A DNA stretch of 38,131 bases, taken from Burkholderiales bacterium. Its GTDB lineage: Bacteria; Pseudomonadota; Gammaproteobacteria; Burkholderiales; Thiobacteraceae. This document shows positions 1-8,619 of this stretch, one piece after another. The notes beneath the pieces are model-generated. The model was not told the DNA's origin. It made no database searches and worked only from the letters and a program-made list of their open reading frames with translations. The stretch is from assembly GCA_018781585.1 (NCBI GenBank), contig JADMJT010000112.1, positions 1 to 38,131 on the forward strand, in the 5' to 3' direction. The position numbers were made by a program, and so were the translations under genes. How positions within the stretch are numbered: the stretch's first letter is position 1; the number at the start of each line of letters is the position of its first letter.

Positions 1-488
1 ACCGTGGCGCTGGGCACGGCGCGCTTCACGTTCTGTTCCGAGGTGGAGCCCTTGGCGGTGGCGATGCGTTTGCCTTCTAAATCTTTTAGAGACCGCAGCG
101 TGCCCTTGGGCGCGATGAATTTTTGCCCGGTTAAGAAATACGCGTGGCTAAAATCGATTTGCTGCGCGCGTTCGGGGCTTTTGGTCATGGTGGCGGCGAT
201 GATGTCGATGTTGCCGGAGACCAGTTGCGGGATGCGATTGGCCGAGGTGACTGGCTTCAACTCTAATTTCACGCCGAGCTTGGCGGCGATGGCGCGCACA
301 AAATCCACGTCGTAGCCGACGATGCTGCGGGTTTGGGCATCGACGTAGCCGAATGGCGGCAGGCTATCTTTGACGCCTGCCACTAATACGCCTTTGGCTT
401 TGATGTTGGCTAGGGTGTCGGCTTGGGCCATGGGTAGGCTCAATAGGGCTAGGGCGATTGCGGCTATCCAATGTTTGTAGTTTTGCAT
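1..488 (-). CDS. Polar amino-acid ABC transporter substrate-binding protein, C-terminal part outside window
   Basis: This is a periplasmic solute-binding protein of family 3 (the glutamate/glutamine/arginine type), which captures an amino acid and delivers it to an inner-membrane permease. The frame opens at an ATG at 488-486 and stays open to the window edge, giving about 162 residues. Residues 1-23 form a signal peptide (MQNYKHWIAAIALALLSLPM, cleavage near AQA). It is followed by the family's N-terminal lobe: LANIKAKGVLVAGVKDSLPPFGY, then GYDVDFVRAIAAKLGV, then NIDIIAATMTKSPERAQQIDFS. It lies downstream of the ATPase gene on the same strand, with palindromic repeats between them. The permease genes are presumably beyond position 1. 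The ligand cannot be decided from this half. Confidence 0.9.
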   Translation of the reverse strand, partial: MQNYKHWIAAIALALLSLPMAQADTLANIKAKGVLVAGVKDSLPPFGYVDAQTRSIVGYDVDFVRAIAAKLGVKLELKPVTSANRIPQLVSGNIDIIAATMTKSPERAQQIDFSHAYFLTGQKFIAPKGTLRSLKDLEGKRIATAKGSTSEQNVKRAVPSAT

Positions 489-533
489 CGGGTTATTCCT
501 TTTTTCAATCTGGAAAATATCTAGCACCACAGC

Positions 534-593
534 GTAGGGGTCGGGCATGCCCGACCCGATATATATACCGGGCGAGGCATGCCTCGCCCCTAC
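534..593. repeat. REP-like double palindrome bounded by GTAGGGG/CCCCTAC
   Basis: Two perfect 20-bp palindromes, at 538-557 (GGGTCGGGCATGCCCGACCC) and 570-589 (GGGCGAGGCATGCCTCGCCC), are separated by a short AT-rich stretch (atatatat). The whole unit is bounded by GTAGGGG at 534-540 and its inverse CCCCTAC at 587-593. The layout matches REP doublets (BIME-type elements) scattered in bacterial intergenic spaces. It sits between the ATPase and binding-protein genes of one transporter operon, so it may form stacked hairpins in the mRNA. Confidence 0.8.
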
Positions 594-610
594 AGACTCG
601 CATCCGGTTT

Positions 611-658
611 TGTAGCGCAAGCATCCTGCTTGCATGCCGGCAAGATGCCGGCGCTACA
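611..658. repeat. Second palindromic repeat type, TGTAGCGC...GCGCTACA
   Basis: TGTAGCGC at 611-618 is inverted as GCGCTACA at 651-658. Inside are two further hairpins: CAAGCA-TCC-TGCTTG (618-632) and GCCGGCA-AGA-TGCCGGC (636-652). The core differs from the 534-593 element but the architecture, two stems within inverted ends, is the same. It ends four bases from the stop codon of the ATPase gene, so transcripts leaving that gene fold here. No U tract follows, so I do not call it a terminator. Confidence 0.75.
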
Positions 659-662
659 TTGT

Positions 663-1430
663 TCAGTGCATGGGCGACAAAACTTGCTTCAAAAATTGTT
701 TCGCGCGGGGATGCGCCGGTTCTTGGAAAAACCGTTCCGGCGGCGCTTCTTCCACCACGCGGCCTTGATCCATGAATACGACGCGATGCGCGACTTCGCG
801 CGCGAAGCCCATTTCGTGCGTGACGACCATCATGGTCATGCCGTCGCGCGCCAGGTCTTGCATCACTGCCAGCACCTCGCCGATCATTTCCGGATCGAGC
901 GCCGAGGTCGGCTCGTCGAACAGCAATATCTTGGGGCGCATGGCCAGCGCACGCGCGATGGCTACCCGCTGCTGCTGCCCGCCCGAGAGTTGGTTAGGGT
1001 AGGCATCGCGCTTATCTGCGAGGCCGACGCGCTGCAATAGCGTTTGTGCCTGCTGCTCCGCCTCCGCTTCTGCCATGCGGCGCACTTTCATCGGGGCGAG
1101 GACGATGTTTTGCAGGACGGAGAGGTGGGGGTAGAGATTGAAGTGCTGAAACACGAAGCCGACTTCTGCACGCAGGCGATTGATATCGGTGGCGGGAGAA
1201 CTCAGGTCTTGGCCATCGACGACCAGGCGGCCCTGCTGGATCGGCTCCAGGCGATTCACCGCGCGCACCAGGGTCGATTTGCCGGAACCGGAGGGACCGC
1301 ACACCACCACGACCTCGCCCGGCATGACGCTCAAATTGATGTCGTCCAGCACATGCAAAGCGCCAAACCACTTGTGCACCCGCTCAAAGCAGATCATCGG
1401 CTCGCGCGGAGTTTGTTTGGATGTGGGCAT
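663..1430 (-). CDS. Polar amino-acid ABC transporter ATP-binding protein
   Basis: This is the cytoplasmic ATPase that powers amino-acid uptake (GlnQ/GltL/HisP family). Counted from the ATG at 1430, the 255-residue protein has Walker [10 protein letters not shown] (45-53), the Q-loop glutamine in [10 protein letters not shown], signature LSGGQQQR (148-155), Walker [15 protein letters not shown] and the switch histidine in VVTHEMGF. The open frame extends to 1481, but the extra 17 residues are unlike the family. An inner ATG at 1397 ([12 protein letters not shown]) is also possible, and neither start has a convincing ribosome binding site. The gene is followed on the same strand by the binding protein, which supports an uptake operon read ATPase first. 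Confidence 0.92.
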   Translation of the reverse strand: MPTSKQTPREPMICFERVHKWFGALHVLDDINLSVMPGEVVVVCGPSGSGKSTLVRAVNRLEPIQQGRLVVDGQDLSSPATDINRLRAEVGFVFQHFNLYPHLSVLQNIVLAPMKVRRMAEAEAEQQAQTLLQRVGLADKRDAYPNQLSGGQQQRVAIARALAMRPKILLFDEPTSALDPEMIGEVLAVMQDLARDGMTMMVVTHEMGFAREVAHRVVFMDQGRVVEEAPPERFFQEPAHPRAKQFLKQVLSPMH

Positions 1431-1493
1431 TGAGGGAGTATAGCAGCGGGGGTAATACCACTCACCACCCCCCCTCTGCAAACGCCCTTAGCG

Positions 1494-1630
1494 AGTCATT
1501 GCCCCACAAGGGGACGCCATCTGCTACGGGCTCTGTGCGGAGTCGTATGCGAGCGCAGCGAAGCAATCTTGCTTTCCGCACAATCAGGCACTTACAGATT
1601 GCTTCTGTCGCTGCGCTCCTCGCAATGACG
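1494..1630. repeat. Interspersed inverted repeat of the GCGAGGAGCGCAGCGA..AAGCAATCT type
   Basis: GAGCGCAGCGAAGCAATCT at 1551-1569 is inverted at 1596-1618, where the right arm carries four extra bases. Outer arms agtcattgc (about 1494) and gcaatgacg (1622-1630) extend the symmetry. The wording, GTCATTGCGAGGAGCGnAGCGAC..AAGCAATCT, is a very widespread bacterial interspersed repeat. It fills the space between the phosphoribosyltransferase stop and the ABC ATPase start. No protein-coding signal is visible in 1431-1648. Confidence 0.65.
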
Positions 1631-1648
1631 GGCTTTTTCAGTGGTTCC

Positions 1649-2278
1649 TTAAGCAGTCTGCTTCAGAATTTCAATCACTTCTTTATCTTCGATCTGCGGA
1701 AAATCGCGGTAAAACTGTCCTACCGCTCGAAAATCATACGGCGTTTCCAGGCACACCACTTCATCGCAATACCCTGCCACTTTCTCGATCGTATCGGGTG
1801 GCGCAACCGGCACGGCGCAAATCAGTTTAGCCGGGCGCTTGGCGCGCAATGAATGCAGTGCGGAAATCATGGTGGCGCCGGTGGCCAGACCATCATCCAC
1901 CACAATGACGATACGTCCGGCCGGATCGATCGGTGCTCGAATCGGGGTGTACTGGGCGCGGCGCTTGCGTAGGGTTTCCATCTGGCGTGATTTTTCCTGA
2001 TCGATGTAGCTCGGGGTGGCGCCGGCGGAAGCGGCGTACTCGCTGATATAGGTCCAACCCGATTCATCCATCGACCCAATGGCGAACTCCGGATTGGACG
2101 GTGCACCAAGTTTACGCACCAGCACCACATCCAATTCGCCTTGCAAGACATCGGCAATGCGCTTTGCCATTGGCACCGCGCCGCGCGGAATCGCCAGCAC
2201 AAGGGGGTGCTGCCCGCGATAAGGGCTGAGCTTCTCGGCTAGTTGGTCGGCCGCGTCGTTTCGGTCTCGGAATGCCAT
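1649..2278 (-). CDS. Phosphoribosyltransferase family protein (COG1926 type)
   Basis: This is a 209-residue type I phosphoribosyltransferase-fold protein. The diagnostic PRPP-binding loop is VIVVDDGLATGATM (about residues 124-137), two acidic residues followed by a GxATG loop. The N-terminal part, VLAIPRGAVPMAKRIADVL then DVVLVRKLGAPSNPEFAIG, matches the stand-alone predicted phosphoribosyltransferases often found in stress or hydrolase operons. The physiological substrate of that group is not settled. The gene starts about 30 bp after the stop of the GGDEF-EAL gene on the same strand, so it may be read from the same transcript. Nothing in the sequence links it to purine or pyrimidine salvage. 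Confidence 0.85.
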   Translation of the reverse strand: MAFRDRNDAADQLAEKLSPYRGQHPLVLAIPRGAVPMAKRIADVLQGELDVVLVRKLGAPSNPEFAIGSMDESGWTYISEYAASAGATPSYIDQEKSRQMETLRKRRAQYTPIRAPIDPAGRIVIVVDDGLATGATMISALHSLRAKRPAKLICAVPVAPPDTIEKVAGYCDEVVCLETPYDFRAVGQFYRDFPQIEDKEVIEILKQTA

Positions 2279-2308
2279 ATTCTAATAATGGTGACGGCGA
2301 TAGCGATT

Positions 2309-5188
2309 TCAACCCGAAATGCGTAATTGGCTGGGTGCGGTTTGACCCAGCAGCCGGATAAATTCCTCTGCCGGCACTGGCCTGCTGTACAGATAGCCCT
2401 GATAGAGATCGCAGCCGCGATCACGCAAGAAAGAGAGCTGCGCCTCCGTTTCCACGCCTTCCGCCAGTACGGTGAACCCAAGAATATGTGCCAACTGAAT
2501 AATGGCGGTTGCGATTTCCATGTCATCTCGATGGTGCGGAATATCGCGCACGAAGCTCTTGTCGATTTTGAGAATATCAAGGGGGAAACGTCGCAGATAG
2601 GAGAGTGATGAATAGCCGGTGCCGAAATCGTCGATGGCAAGCCGCACGCCCAGTGTTTTGAGCTGAATCAGCAGCGCTGCCGCATCGCCGCCTTCCGTCA
2701 TCAACGCACTTTCGGTGAGCTCCAACTCCAAGCGCTTTGGATCGAATCCGGTTTCATGCAGCACACCGAGAATCTGCCCAGCCAAATCGGGGTGGGCAAA
2801 TTGGCGTGGGGAGAGATTCACCGCTAAACGCAGCGCGGGCAAGCCGGCATCGCTCCACGCTTTGGCTTGCCGGCAAGCAGTACGCAATACGTGTTCGCCG
2901 AGCGCAATGATGAGCCCCGATTCTTCCGCAATGTGAATGAAGCGATCCGGCATGATCATGCCTGCTACCGGATCGACCCAGCGCACCAAGGCCTCAGCGC
3001 CGACGATACGGCCGCTGGCGATTTCGATTTGCGGCTGATAGTAGACTTGCAACTCTTCTCGCTCCAATGCACGTCGCAGCCGCGCCTCTAACGAGAGTCT
3101 ATCCTGTGTGGCCCGGGTAAGCGCCTCGGTGTAAAAACGATAGGTGTGACGCCCTTGATCTTTGGCCAAATACAAGGCGGCATCGGCATGCTGGGTGAGC
3201 TCTCTGGTCGTGGCGCCGTGATCGGGATACAGGCTGATACCGATACTGGCGCTGATGAAGACCTCGGCGCCGCTGTCGAGGCGGAAGAATTGCACGAGCG
3301 CGTCAATGATTTCCTGCGCGACGCGACCCGCGTCTTGCGGCTGCGCCAGCCGTTCCAATAGCACGACGAACTCATCGCCGCCCAGGCGCGCCAAGGTATC
3401 TTCCTCGCGTAGCCGCTGCCGCACCCGCTCCACCACTTTTTGCAACAATTCATCGCCCGCTGGATGGCCGAGGCTATCGTTCACATCTTTGAAGCGATCG
3501 AGATCGATGAGCAACAGCGCGACTTGCTCTCCTTGCTGGTGCGCGCCCTCCAATGCATGCTCCATGCGCGATTGAAACAGTAGCCGGTTGGGCAGCTCGG
3601 TCAAGGGGTCGTAATGCGCCAGCCGTTCCAGCCGCGCCTCGGTCTGCTTGAGCTGGCTGATGTCGGTGAAGACGCCCACATAATTGGTCACCGTATCCTG
3701 ATCATTGCGCACCGCGCTCAGGGTGGTCCACTGCGGATAGATTTCGCCGTTCTTGCGCCGGTTCCATATTTCTCCCTGCCAATGCCCGGTTTGTTCGATG
3801 CTGGCCCACATGCTTTGATAAAAGGGGCGGTCATGCCGACCGGATTGGAGCATGTTGGGGTTTTGACCCAGCGCTTCCTGCGCGCTATAGCCGGTTATCT
3901 CCTGGCAAGCGTAATTCACCGCGAGAATACGTGGCTCGGCACTGGTGATAATGACGCCATCTTGGGTGCTTTCGAAAACGGTGGCGGCCAAGCGCAACTG
4001 CTCTTCCGCTTCACGACGCTCGGTGACATCCATCACCACGCCGTCCAAAATGACGTCCCCATTGTTCAATTGCGTCGGGATAGATTCGATGTGCAACCAG
4101 TGGATGTGTCCATTCACCACGAACCGACCTTCCCAGGACAAGGGCTTCAGCTCACGCCGCGAAACTTCATGGCGGCGCATGAATTCCGCCATCTCTTCGG
4201 AATGCACTTGGGCGAAAGCGCGATCGACATCGGCCATCAGCACCGCTTGCGATAGATCGAGCATCTCGCAGAAACGCGGGCTCGCGTAGTCGAAAGCCAT
4301 AGCACCGGTTTTACGCATGCGGAAACGGTAGATGCCCACCGGGATGCGCGTCACCAATTCCTCGTAGCGATCCTGGCTGCGCTTGAGGGCGGCCTGTTCT
4401 CGCGTCAATGTGGCGCGGTGATAGGCGTTTTCCAGCGCGAACGGCAGTTTGTTCAAATAGCCGGGCTGCTTCACCAAATAGTCGGAGAACCCCAGGCGCA
4501 GCGCCTGCACCGCCAGCTCTTCGTTGCCCTGGCCGGTCACCAGCACCATGGGCAGCTCAATGCCGTGCTCCTGGCGCAGTATCTTGATCGCCTCCAGCGC
4601 GCTCAAGCCGGGTAGTTGGTAGTCGAACAACAAGACATCACAGGACGGCTCTTGCTCCGATGCCAGCAAGCGATCGAGCGCCTGGGCGGCATCTCCTACC
4701 ACTTCCAAATGGATATGCGGTGCGTACTGCACCAGATGGCGGCGGGTCAGATCCACGTCGAAGACATTGTGTTCGACATACATCACCCGCAGCAATCGTG
4801 TCTTGCGTGCGGCTTCTTCACAATGCCGTGCCACCGCCGCCTGCAAGATATGAGGCAAGCGTTGCAAGTAGTCCTCATGCTTAACGATGTAATCATCGGC
4901 TCCGGTTTTAAGCGCCGTCACGGCCACTTCTTGATCACCGGAGCCGGTCAGGATCACCACCGCCAACGGCAGGTTTCGTTCGCGAATCCAAGCCAGCAAA
5001 TCCAGCCCGCTACCATCGGGCAACCGTAGGTCGGACAGGATCAAATCGAATTCTTGCGGCGCCTTCAGGCGCTCGCAAGCCTGCGTCAGCGTCGGTGCAA
5101 TGTCGACTGTATAGCCGTCCTCGCGCGCCAAGTACTGCCGTACCAAATCCGCATCGGCCGCGTTATCCTCCACATACAGCACTCTCAT
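2309..5188 (-). CDS. Dual-receiver PAS-PAS-GGDEF-EAL protein (c-di-GMP turnover)
   Basis: This 959-residue cytoplasmic signalling protein can in principle make and break cyclic di-GMP under phosphorelay control. Domains in order: REC1 (1-120, phospho-acceptor D53, K103), REC2 (132-250, acceptor D189 in LLFDYQLPG), PAS (about 270-395), PAS (about 398-515), GGDEF (520-690) and EAL (700-950). The cyclase signature GGDEF (603-607) is intact, and an inhibitory-site RxxD (594-597) stands exactly five residues before it. The EAL half keeps EAL (732-734), LELTESALM, DDFGTGYSSL and LAEGVETEAQ, so both halves look catalytically competent. REC2 has H in place of an expected acidic residue (YVEHN). The start codon overlaps the previous stop as ATGA, implying translational coupling to the receiver and kinase upstream. 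Confidence 0.95.
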   Translation of the reverse strand: MRVLYVEDNAADADLVRQYLAREDGYTVDIAPTLTQACERLKAPQEFDLILSDLRLPDGSGLDLLAWIRERNLPLAVVILTGSGDQEVAVTALKTGADDYIVKHEDYLQRLPHILQAAVARHCEEAARKTRLLRVMYVEHNVFDVDLTRRHLVQYAPHIHLEVVGDAAQALDRLLASEQEPSCDVLLFDYQLPGLSALEAIKILRQEHGIELPMVLVTGQGNEELAVQALRLGFSDYLVKQPGYLNKLPFALENAYHRATLTREQAALKRSQDRYEELVTRIPVGIYRFRMRKTGAMAFDYASPRFCEMLDLSQAVLMADVDRAFAQVHSEEMAEFMRRHEVSRRELKPLSWEGRFVVNGHIHWLHIESIPTQLNNGDVILDGVVMDVTERREAEEQLRLAATVFESTQDGVIITSAEPRILAVNYACQEITGYSAQEALGQNPNMLQSGRHDRPFYQSMWASIEQTGHWQGEIWNRRKNGEIYPQWTTLSAVRNDQDTVTNYVGVFTDISQLKQTEARLERLAHYDPLTELPNRLLFQSRMEHALEGAHQQGEQVALLLIDLDRFKDVNDSLGHPAGDELLQKVVERVRQRLREEDTLARLGGDEFVVLLERLAQPQDAGRVAQEIIDALVQFFRLDSGAEVFISASIGISLYPDHGATTRELTQHADAALYLAKDQGRHTYRFYTEALTRATQDRLSLEARLRRALEREELQVYYQPQIEIASGRIVGAEALVRWVDPVAGMIMPDRFIHIAEESGLIIALGEHVLRTACRQAKAWSDAGLPALRLAVNLSPRQFAHPDLAGQILGVLHETGFDPKRLELELTESALMTEGGDAAALLIQLKTLGVRLAIDDFGTGYSSLSYLRRFPLDILKIDKSFVRDIPHHRDDMEIATAIIQLAHILGFTVLAEGVETEAQLSFLRDRGCDLYQGYLYSRPVPAEEFIRLLGQTAPSQLRISG

Positions 5189-5643
5189 GGCGATTTTTCT
5201 CCGTCGGCGCTGGAACGAAACGATTTATTCAGCACACGCCAGTAAAGTTCGACCTGCGCGGCCACTTCGATGAACTTATCGAAATCCACCGGTTTGACGA
5301 TGTAGGAATTCGCGCCAAGCAGATACGCTTTTTGCATATCGACGTCTTCACTGGATGTGGTGAGCACCACCACCGGGATGGCGCGCAAGGTGGGATGCGC
5401 CTTGAGTTGCCGCAGCACCTCCAGTCCATCCACCTTCGGCAGCTTCAAATCCAGCAGGATCAGTGCGGGCCAAGGTTCGCCCGATTCCCAATGGGGAATC
5501 CAACTCAAGGCTTCGGCGCCGTCGCGGGCCACATGCAGTGGATTGGTCAGCTTGCGCTTAGCAAAAGCGCGCAAGGTCAGATCCAAATCCACCGGATTGT
5601 CTTCCACCAACAAAATCGGCTGAGACGACAAATCAGGCTTCAT
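5185..5643 (-). CDS. Single-domain response regulator, Rcp1 type
   Basis: This is a 152-residue receiver with no output domain, starting at the ATG at 5643 (MKPDLSSQPILLVEDNPVDL). Acidic pocket E14/D15, acceptor D65 in LILLDLKLPKVDG, T95 and K117 (SYIVKPVD) are all present. The EDNPVD wording and the LPKVDGLEVL loop are typical of Rcp1-like regulators paired with phytochrome-style kinases. Its start codon overlaps the kinase stop (ATGA, 5640-5643), and its stop overlaps the start of the dual-receiver GGDEF-EAL gene. It probably shuttles phosphate between the kinase and that protein, or acts on another partner. The open frame runs further upstream to 5697, but that extension lies inside the kinase gene. 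Confidence 0.93.
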   Translation of the reverse strand: MKPDLSSQPILLVEDNPVDLDLTLRAFAKRKLTNPLHVARDGAEALSWIPHWESGEPWPALILLDLKLPKVDGLEVLRQLKAHPTLRAIPVVVLTTSSEDVDMQKAYLLGANSYIVKPVDFDKFIEVAAQVELYWRVLNKSFRSSADGEKSP

Positions 5644-8519
5644 ATCGGCAACTCCAGATAAAAGGTAGCGCCCTGCCCTGGCGTGCTTTCGGCCCAAACC
5701 CGGCCGCCCATGCGTTGCAGCGCACGACGCACGATCGCGAGCCCAATGCCGGTACCAGGAAAATCCTCGACGAGTTGCAAGCGCTGAAATATCTCGAAAA
5801 TGCGTTCGTGAAATTTCATATCGAAGCCGATGCCATTGTCACGCACCCAAAGAATACAGCTATGCGCTTCCCGGCGTATGCCTATTTCGATAGCAGGATG
5901 GAGCGCGTCGCGGGTGAACTTGAGCGCGTTGTCGAGCAGGTTGCGCAGCGCCATGGCCAAGCCATCCCGGTCGGCGGTGACCGCTTGGGGGGGAATGTCA
6001 ACCTTCATCGTCACGCCGCGCGCGGCGATTTCCTCAGCACGTTCGGCAATCGTCGTCTGCAGCAAACGCGGCAAATCTACCTGATCCGTTTGCAAGACGC
6101 GGCGCTCGATGCGGGAATAGGCCAGCAAATCCTCGATCAATCGCGCCATTTGCCGGGCGCCGTGGCGGATGTTGGCGAGGAAAGTGCGGCCTTCCTCGTC
6201 CAATTCGGCGGCGTGGGTTTCCAGCAGCAATTGGCTGTAGCCGTCGATGCCGCGCAACGGCGCTTTTAAATCGTGGGAAACGGAGTAGGCAAAGGTCTCC
6301 AACTCTTTGTTGACGGCCTGCAATTGCGCGGTGCGCTCAGTCACGCGCTGTTCCAGTACGACATTAAGTTGGCGCACCTCGTCCTCTGCCTGTTTGCGCG
6401 CGGAAATATCGTTGATGGAGGAAAAAATTGCCGATTCGCCTTCGAATTCGATGATGGCGGCGGAAAGCTGCGCCCAGAATGGCGCGCCATCCGCGGCACG
6501 CAAGTGCAATTCTTCATCGGTAACGGTGGTCTCACGCAACAGGCGCGCCAGAAAGCGATCCCGCTCCGTGGGATCCAGATAAAAATCGCTAGCGGGTTGG
6601 CCGATACCCTGTTCGCGCTTGATGCCGAATTGGGCTTCCGCGCGCCGGTTGCCATAGCGCAGGATACCGTCACGCAGGCGGGTAATCACCACCGGGAACG
6701 GCGCCGTTTCCAACAAAGTGCGGTAGCGCAACTCGCTCACCCGCAGCGCATCCTCCGCCAACTTGCGCTCGGTAATGTCGTGAAGCACGGCGATGCGCGC
6801 ATCCCGCCCTTCGAAGTTGATATCGTGAGAATAGGCGACGATATTGATCAGCGTGCCATCCTTGCGTAGGTGATGCCATTCGCCGACAAAAACGTGGCCA
6901 TGAAGCTGGGGGATCAAGGCGACGATCGCCGCTTTTTCCGGCTCAGGGTAGAGATCAGGCAGTAGCAGGGCCAGCGCCTCCTCGCGGCTGTAGCCGTACT
7001 GATTCATAAAAGCCTCGTTCACCGCCAGCAGCTTCAGGCTGGCGCGCTCGTACACCAGCATCGGCGCCGGGTTGCGCTCGAACAGCAGTCGGAAGCGCGC
7101 TTCGCTCTCGCGCAACGTTTGCTCTGACCGCTTGCTATGAATGGCGAGCGCCGCCAAGTTGGCGGCGATGCGCAACAATTTATCGTCGTTCGCACCGAGG
7201 TCGCGCGGCTCGGAAAAATACACTGCGAACGTGCCGAGCACGCGTGAATCGCTGGAAAGAATCGGTTCTGACCAGCAGGCGCGCAAATTGGCCTGAGCGG
7301 CAAGGTCTCGATAATTTTCCCACAAGGGATCGGTCGCAATGTCAGCTACCACGACGCGTTCGCCGCGAAACGCGGCGGTGCCGCATGACCCCACACCCTC
7401 GCCAATCTCGACACCATCGACCGCTTGATTAAAGAATTCTGGCAAGCCGGCCACCGCGCCCCGGCGTAAATGTTTGCCATCGGCATCGAGCAGCAACACG
7501 GAGCCAATCGCGCCCGGCAGCACACTACCGACGAGGTTCGTCAAACTCGCCAACACGGCGTCCAACGGCTCGTTCCTCACCAATGCTTCCAACACCAGGG
7601 CATTACCGCGCTGCATCATCTCCATTTGATGGCGCGCGCTGATGTCCTCAATCGTCGCGACGAACAACTCTACCGCTCCGCTCGTGCTGCGCACCGCCTT
7701 GACATCGATCGTGGCGTAAATAGTGGCCCCGTCTTTGCGCAGGAAGCGCTTGACCATCTGATAGCTGTCGCTTTCGCGTCTCAGCGCACGCTCGAAATGG
7801 GCAATATCAGCGGCGATATCGTCCGGGTGAGTTAATTCCGCCCAGGTCAGCTCCATCAATTCTTCACGCGTATAACCCAGCATTTCACACAAGCGATCGT
7901 TGACGTGCAACCAATGCTTGGTAACGGGCGAAGTAATGGCCATGCCGACGAAGGGCAAATCGAAAAACAATTTCAACAGCCGGTCGCTTTCAGTGGATTG
8001 CGCAATCAGTTTCTGGCGATGCACGCGCTGCTGCTGCCATCCCAAAAAGAGCGCCGCCCCAGCCACGGCGGCGACCATGGCTACTGCCACCGCACTCACC
8101 CAGAAGACCAGATACTTGAGCGGCACCCGCACCTCTGTATCGCCACGCCATTCGGCCATCCAGGCTGCGATCTGGTCGACATTTAATCCGGCATTGGCAG
8201 CCTGCCGTAGTTGCAAGTTGTAAAGGTGGACGATGCTGAAGCCGATCAGAAAGACGATGAGCAGGAGCACCAGTAACATTCCAACTAAGCCGCGGGCGGG
8301 TGGAAAGGAAGGCGCCGCCGCCTCCGTCCGGGCCCACGTTCGCAGTAATAGATGGAGCAACAAGGAGGTAACGGCGACAAAAACAAAACCTTTCAGTGTG
8401 CCGATCCAGCCGAGCAACAGCGGGTCTTGCACCGCGAGCGTGAGCAGCCGATCAGAGCCGAAGATCCAAAGCGCGGCGAAAGCCGCATAGGCCAGCACAA
8501 TTTTGAGGCGGTTTCGCAT
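5640..8519 (-). CDS. Membrane PAS/GAF hybrid-sensor histidine kinase
   Basis: This 959-residue sensor kinase has an N-terminal membrane region of about four helices (near 7-27, 37-60, 78-100 and 137-160), with a periplasmic loop of about 35 residues between the last two. A PAS domain (180-298), a GAF domain (305-462), and two more PAS domains (466-588 and 592-710) follow. Next come a coiled coil with the VTERTAQLQ motif, HisKA with phospho-histidine H749 (YSVSHDLKAPLRGIDGY), and HATPase (N-box NLLDNALKF, G1 DNGIGF, G2 GTGIGLAIV). The HisKA wording is the one found in phytochrome-like kinases, which fits the Rcp1-type receiver encoded next. No PHY domain or chromophore cysteine is evident. A GGGAGGGG Shine-Dalgarno lies upstream. 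The signal is unknown. Confidence 0.95.
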   Translation of the reverse strand: MRNRLKIVLAYAAFAALWIFGSDRLLTLAVQDPLLLGWIGTLKGFVFVAVTSLLLHLLLRTWARTEAAAPSFPPARGLVGMLLVLLLIVFLIGFSIVHLYNLQLRQAANAGLNVDQIAAWMAEWRGDTEVRVPLKYLVFWVSAVAVAMVAAVAGAALFLGWQQQRVHRQKLIAQSTESDRLLKLFFDLPFVGMAITSPVTKHWLHVNDRLCEMLGYTREELMELTWAELTHPDDIAADIAHFERALRRESDSYQMVKRFLRKDGATIYATIDVKAVRSTSGAVELFVATIEDISARHQMEMMQRGNALVLEALVRNEPLDAVLASLTNLVGSVLPGAIGSVLLLDADGKHLRRGAVAGLPEFFNQAVDGVEIGEGVGSCGTAAFRGERVVVADIATDPLWENYRDLAAQANLRACWSEPILSSDSRVLGTFAVYFSEPRDLGANDDKLLRIAANLAALAIHSKRSEQTLRESEARFRLLFERNPAPMLVYERASLKLLAVNEAFMNQYGYSREEALALLLPDLYPEPEKAAIVALIPQLHGHVFVGEWHHLRKDGTLINIVAYSHDINFEGRDARIAVLHDITERKLAEDALRVSELRYRTLLETAPFPVVITRLRDGILRYGNRRAEAQFGIKREQGIGQPASDFYLDPTERDRFLARLLRETTVTDEELHLRAADGAPFWAQLSAAIIEFEGESAIFSSINDISARKQAEDEVRQLNVVLEQRVTERTAQLQAVNKELETFAYSVSHDLKAPLRGIDGYSQLLLETHAAELDEEGRTFLANIRHGARQMARLIEDLLAYSRIERRVLQTDQVDLPRLLQTTIAERAEEIAARGVTMKVDIPPQAVTADRDGLAMALRNLLDNALKFTRDALHPAIEIGIRREAHSCILWVRDNGIGFDMKFHERIFEIFQRLQLVEDFPGTGIGLAIVRRALQRMGGRVWAESTPGQGATFYLELPI

Positions 8520-8540
8520 GTTGATACACCCCTCCCAAAC

Positions 8541-8573
8541 GCAATCGGGGTGAACGATGCCACCCCGAATTGC
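8541..8573 (-). promoter_or_regulatory. Strong hairpin in the leader of the histidine-kinase gene
   Basis: GCAAT-CGGGGTG (8541-8552) pairs with CACCCCG-A-ATTGC (8561-8573): twelve base pairs, one bulged base and an 8-base loop. It lies about 20 bases before the kinase start and next to its Shine-Dalgarno. No T run follows on either strand, so it is more likely a leader structure or protein site than an intrinsic terminator. Function is inferred only from position. Confidence 0.5.
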
Positions 8574-8619
8574 TTAGGACTTATGATAGTGTATTTTCCG
8601 CCGTGCACGTGATGCGAGA

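Noticed and set aside
4-315. Plus-strand frame at the left edge
   Set aside because: The minus strand here encodes a clear substrate-binding protein with signal peptide, so the plus frame is a shadow.
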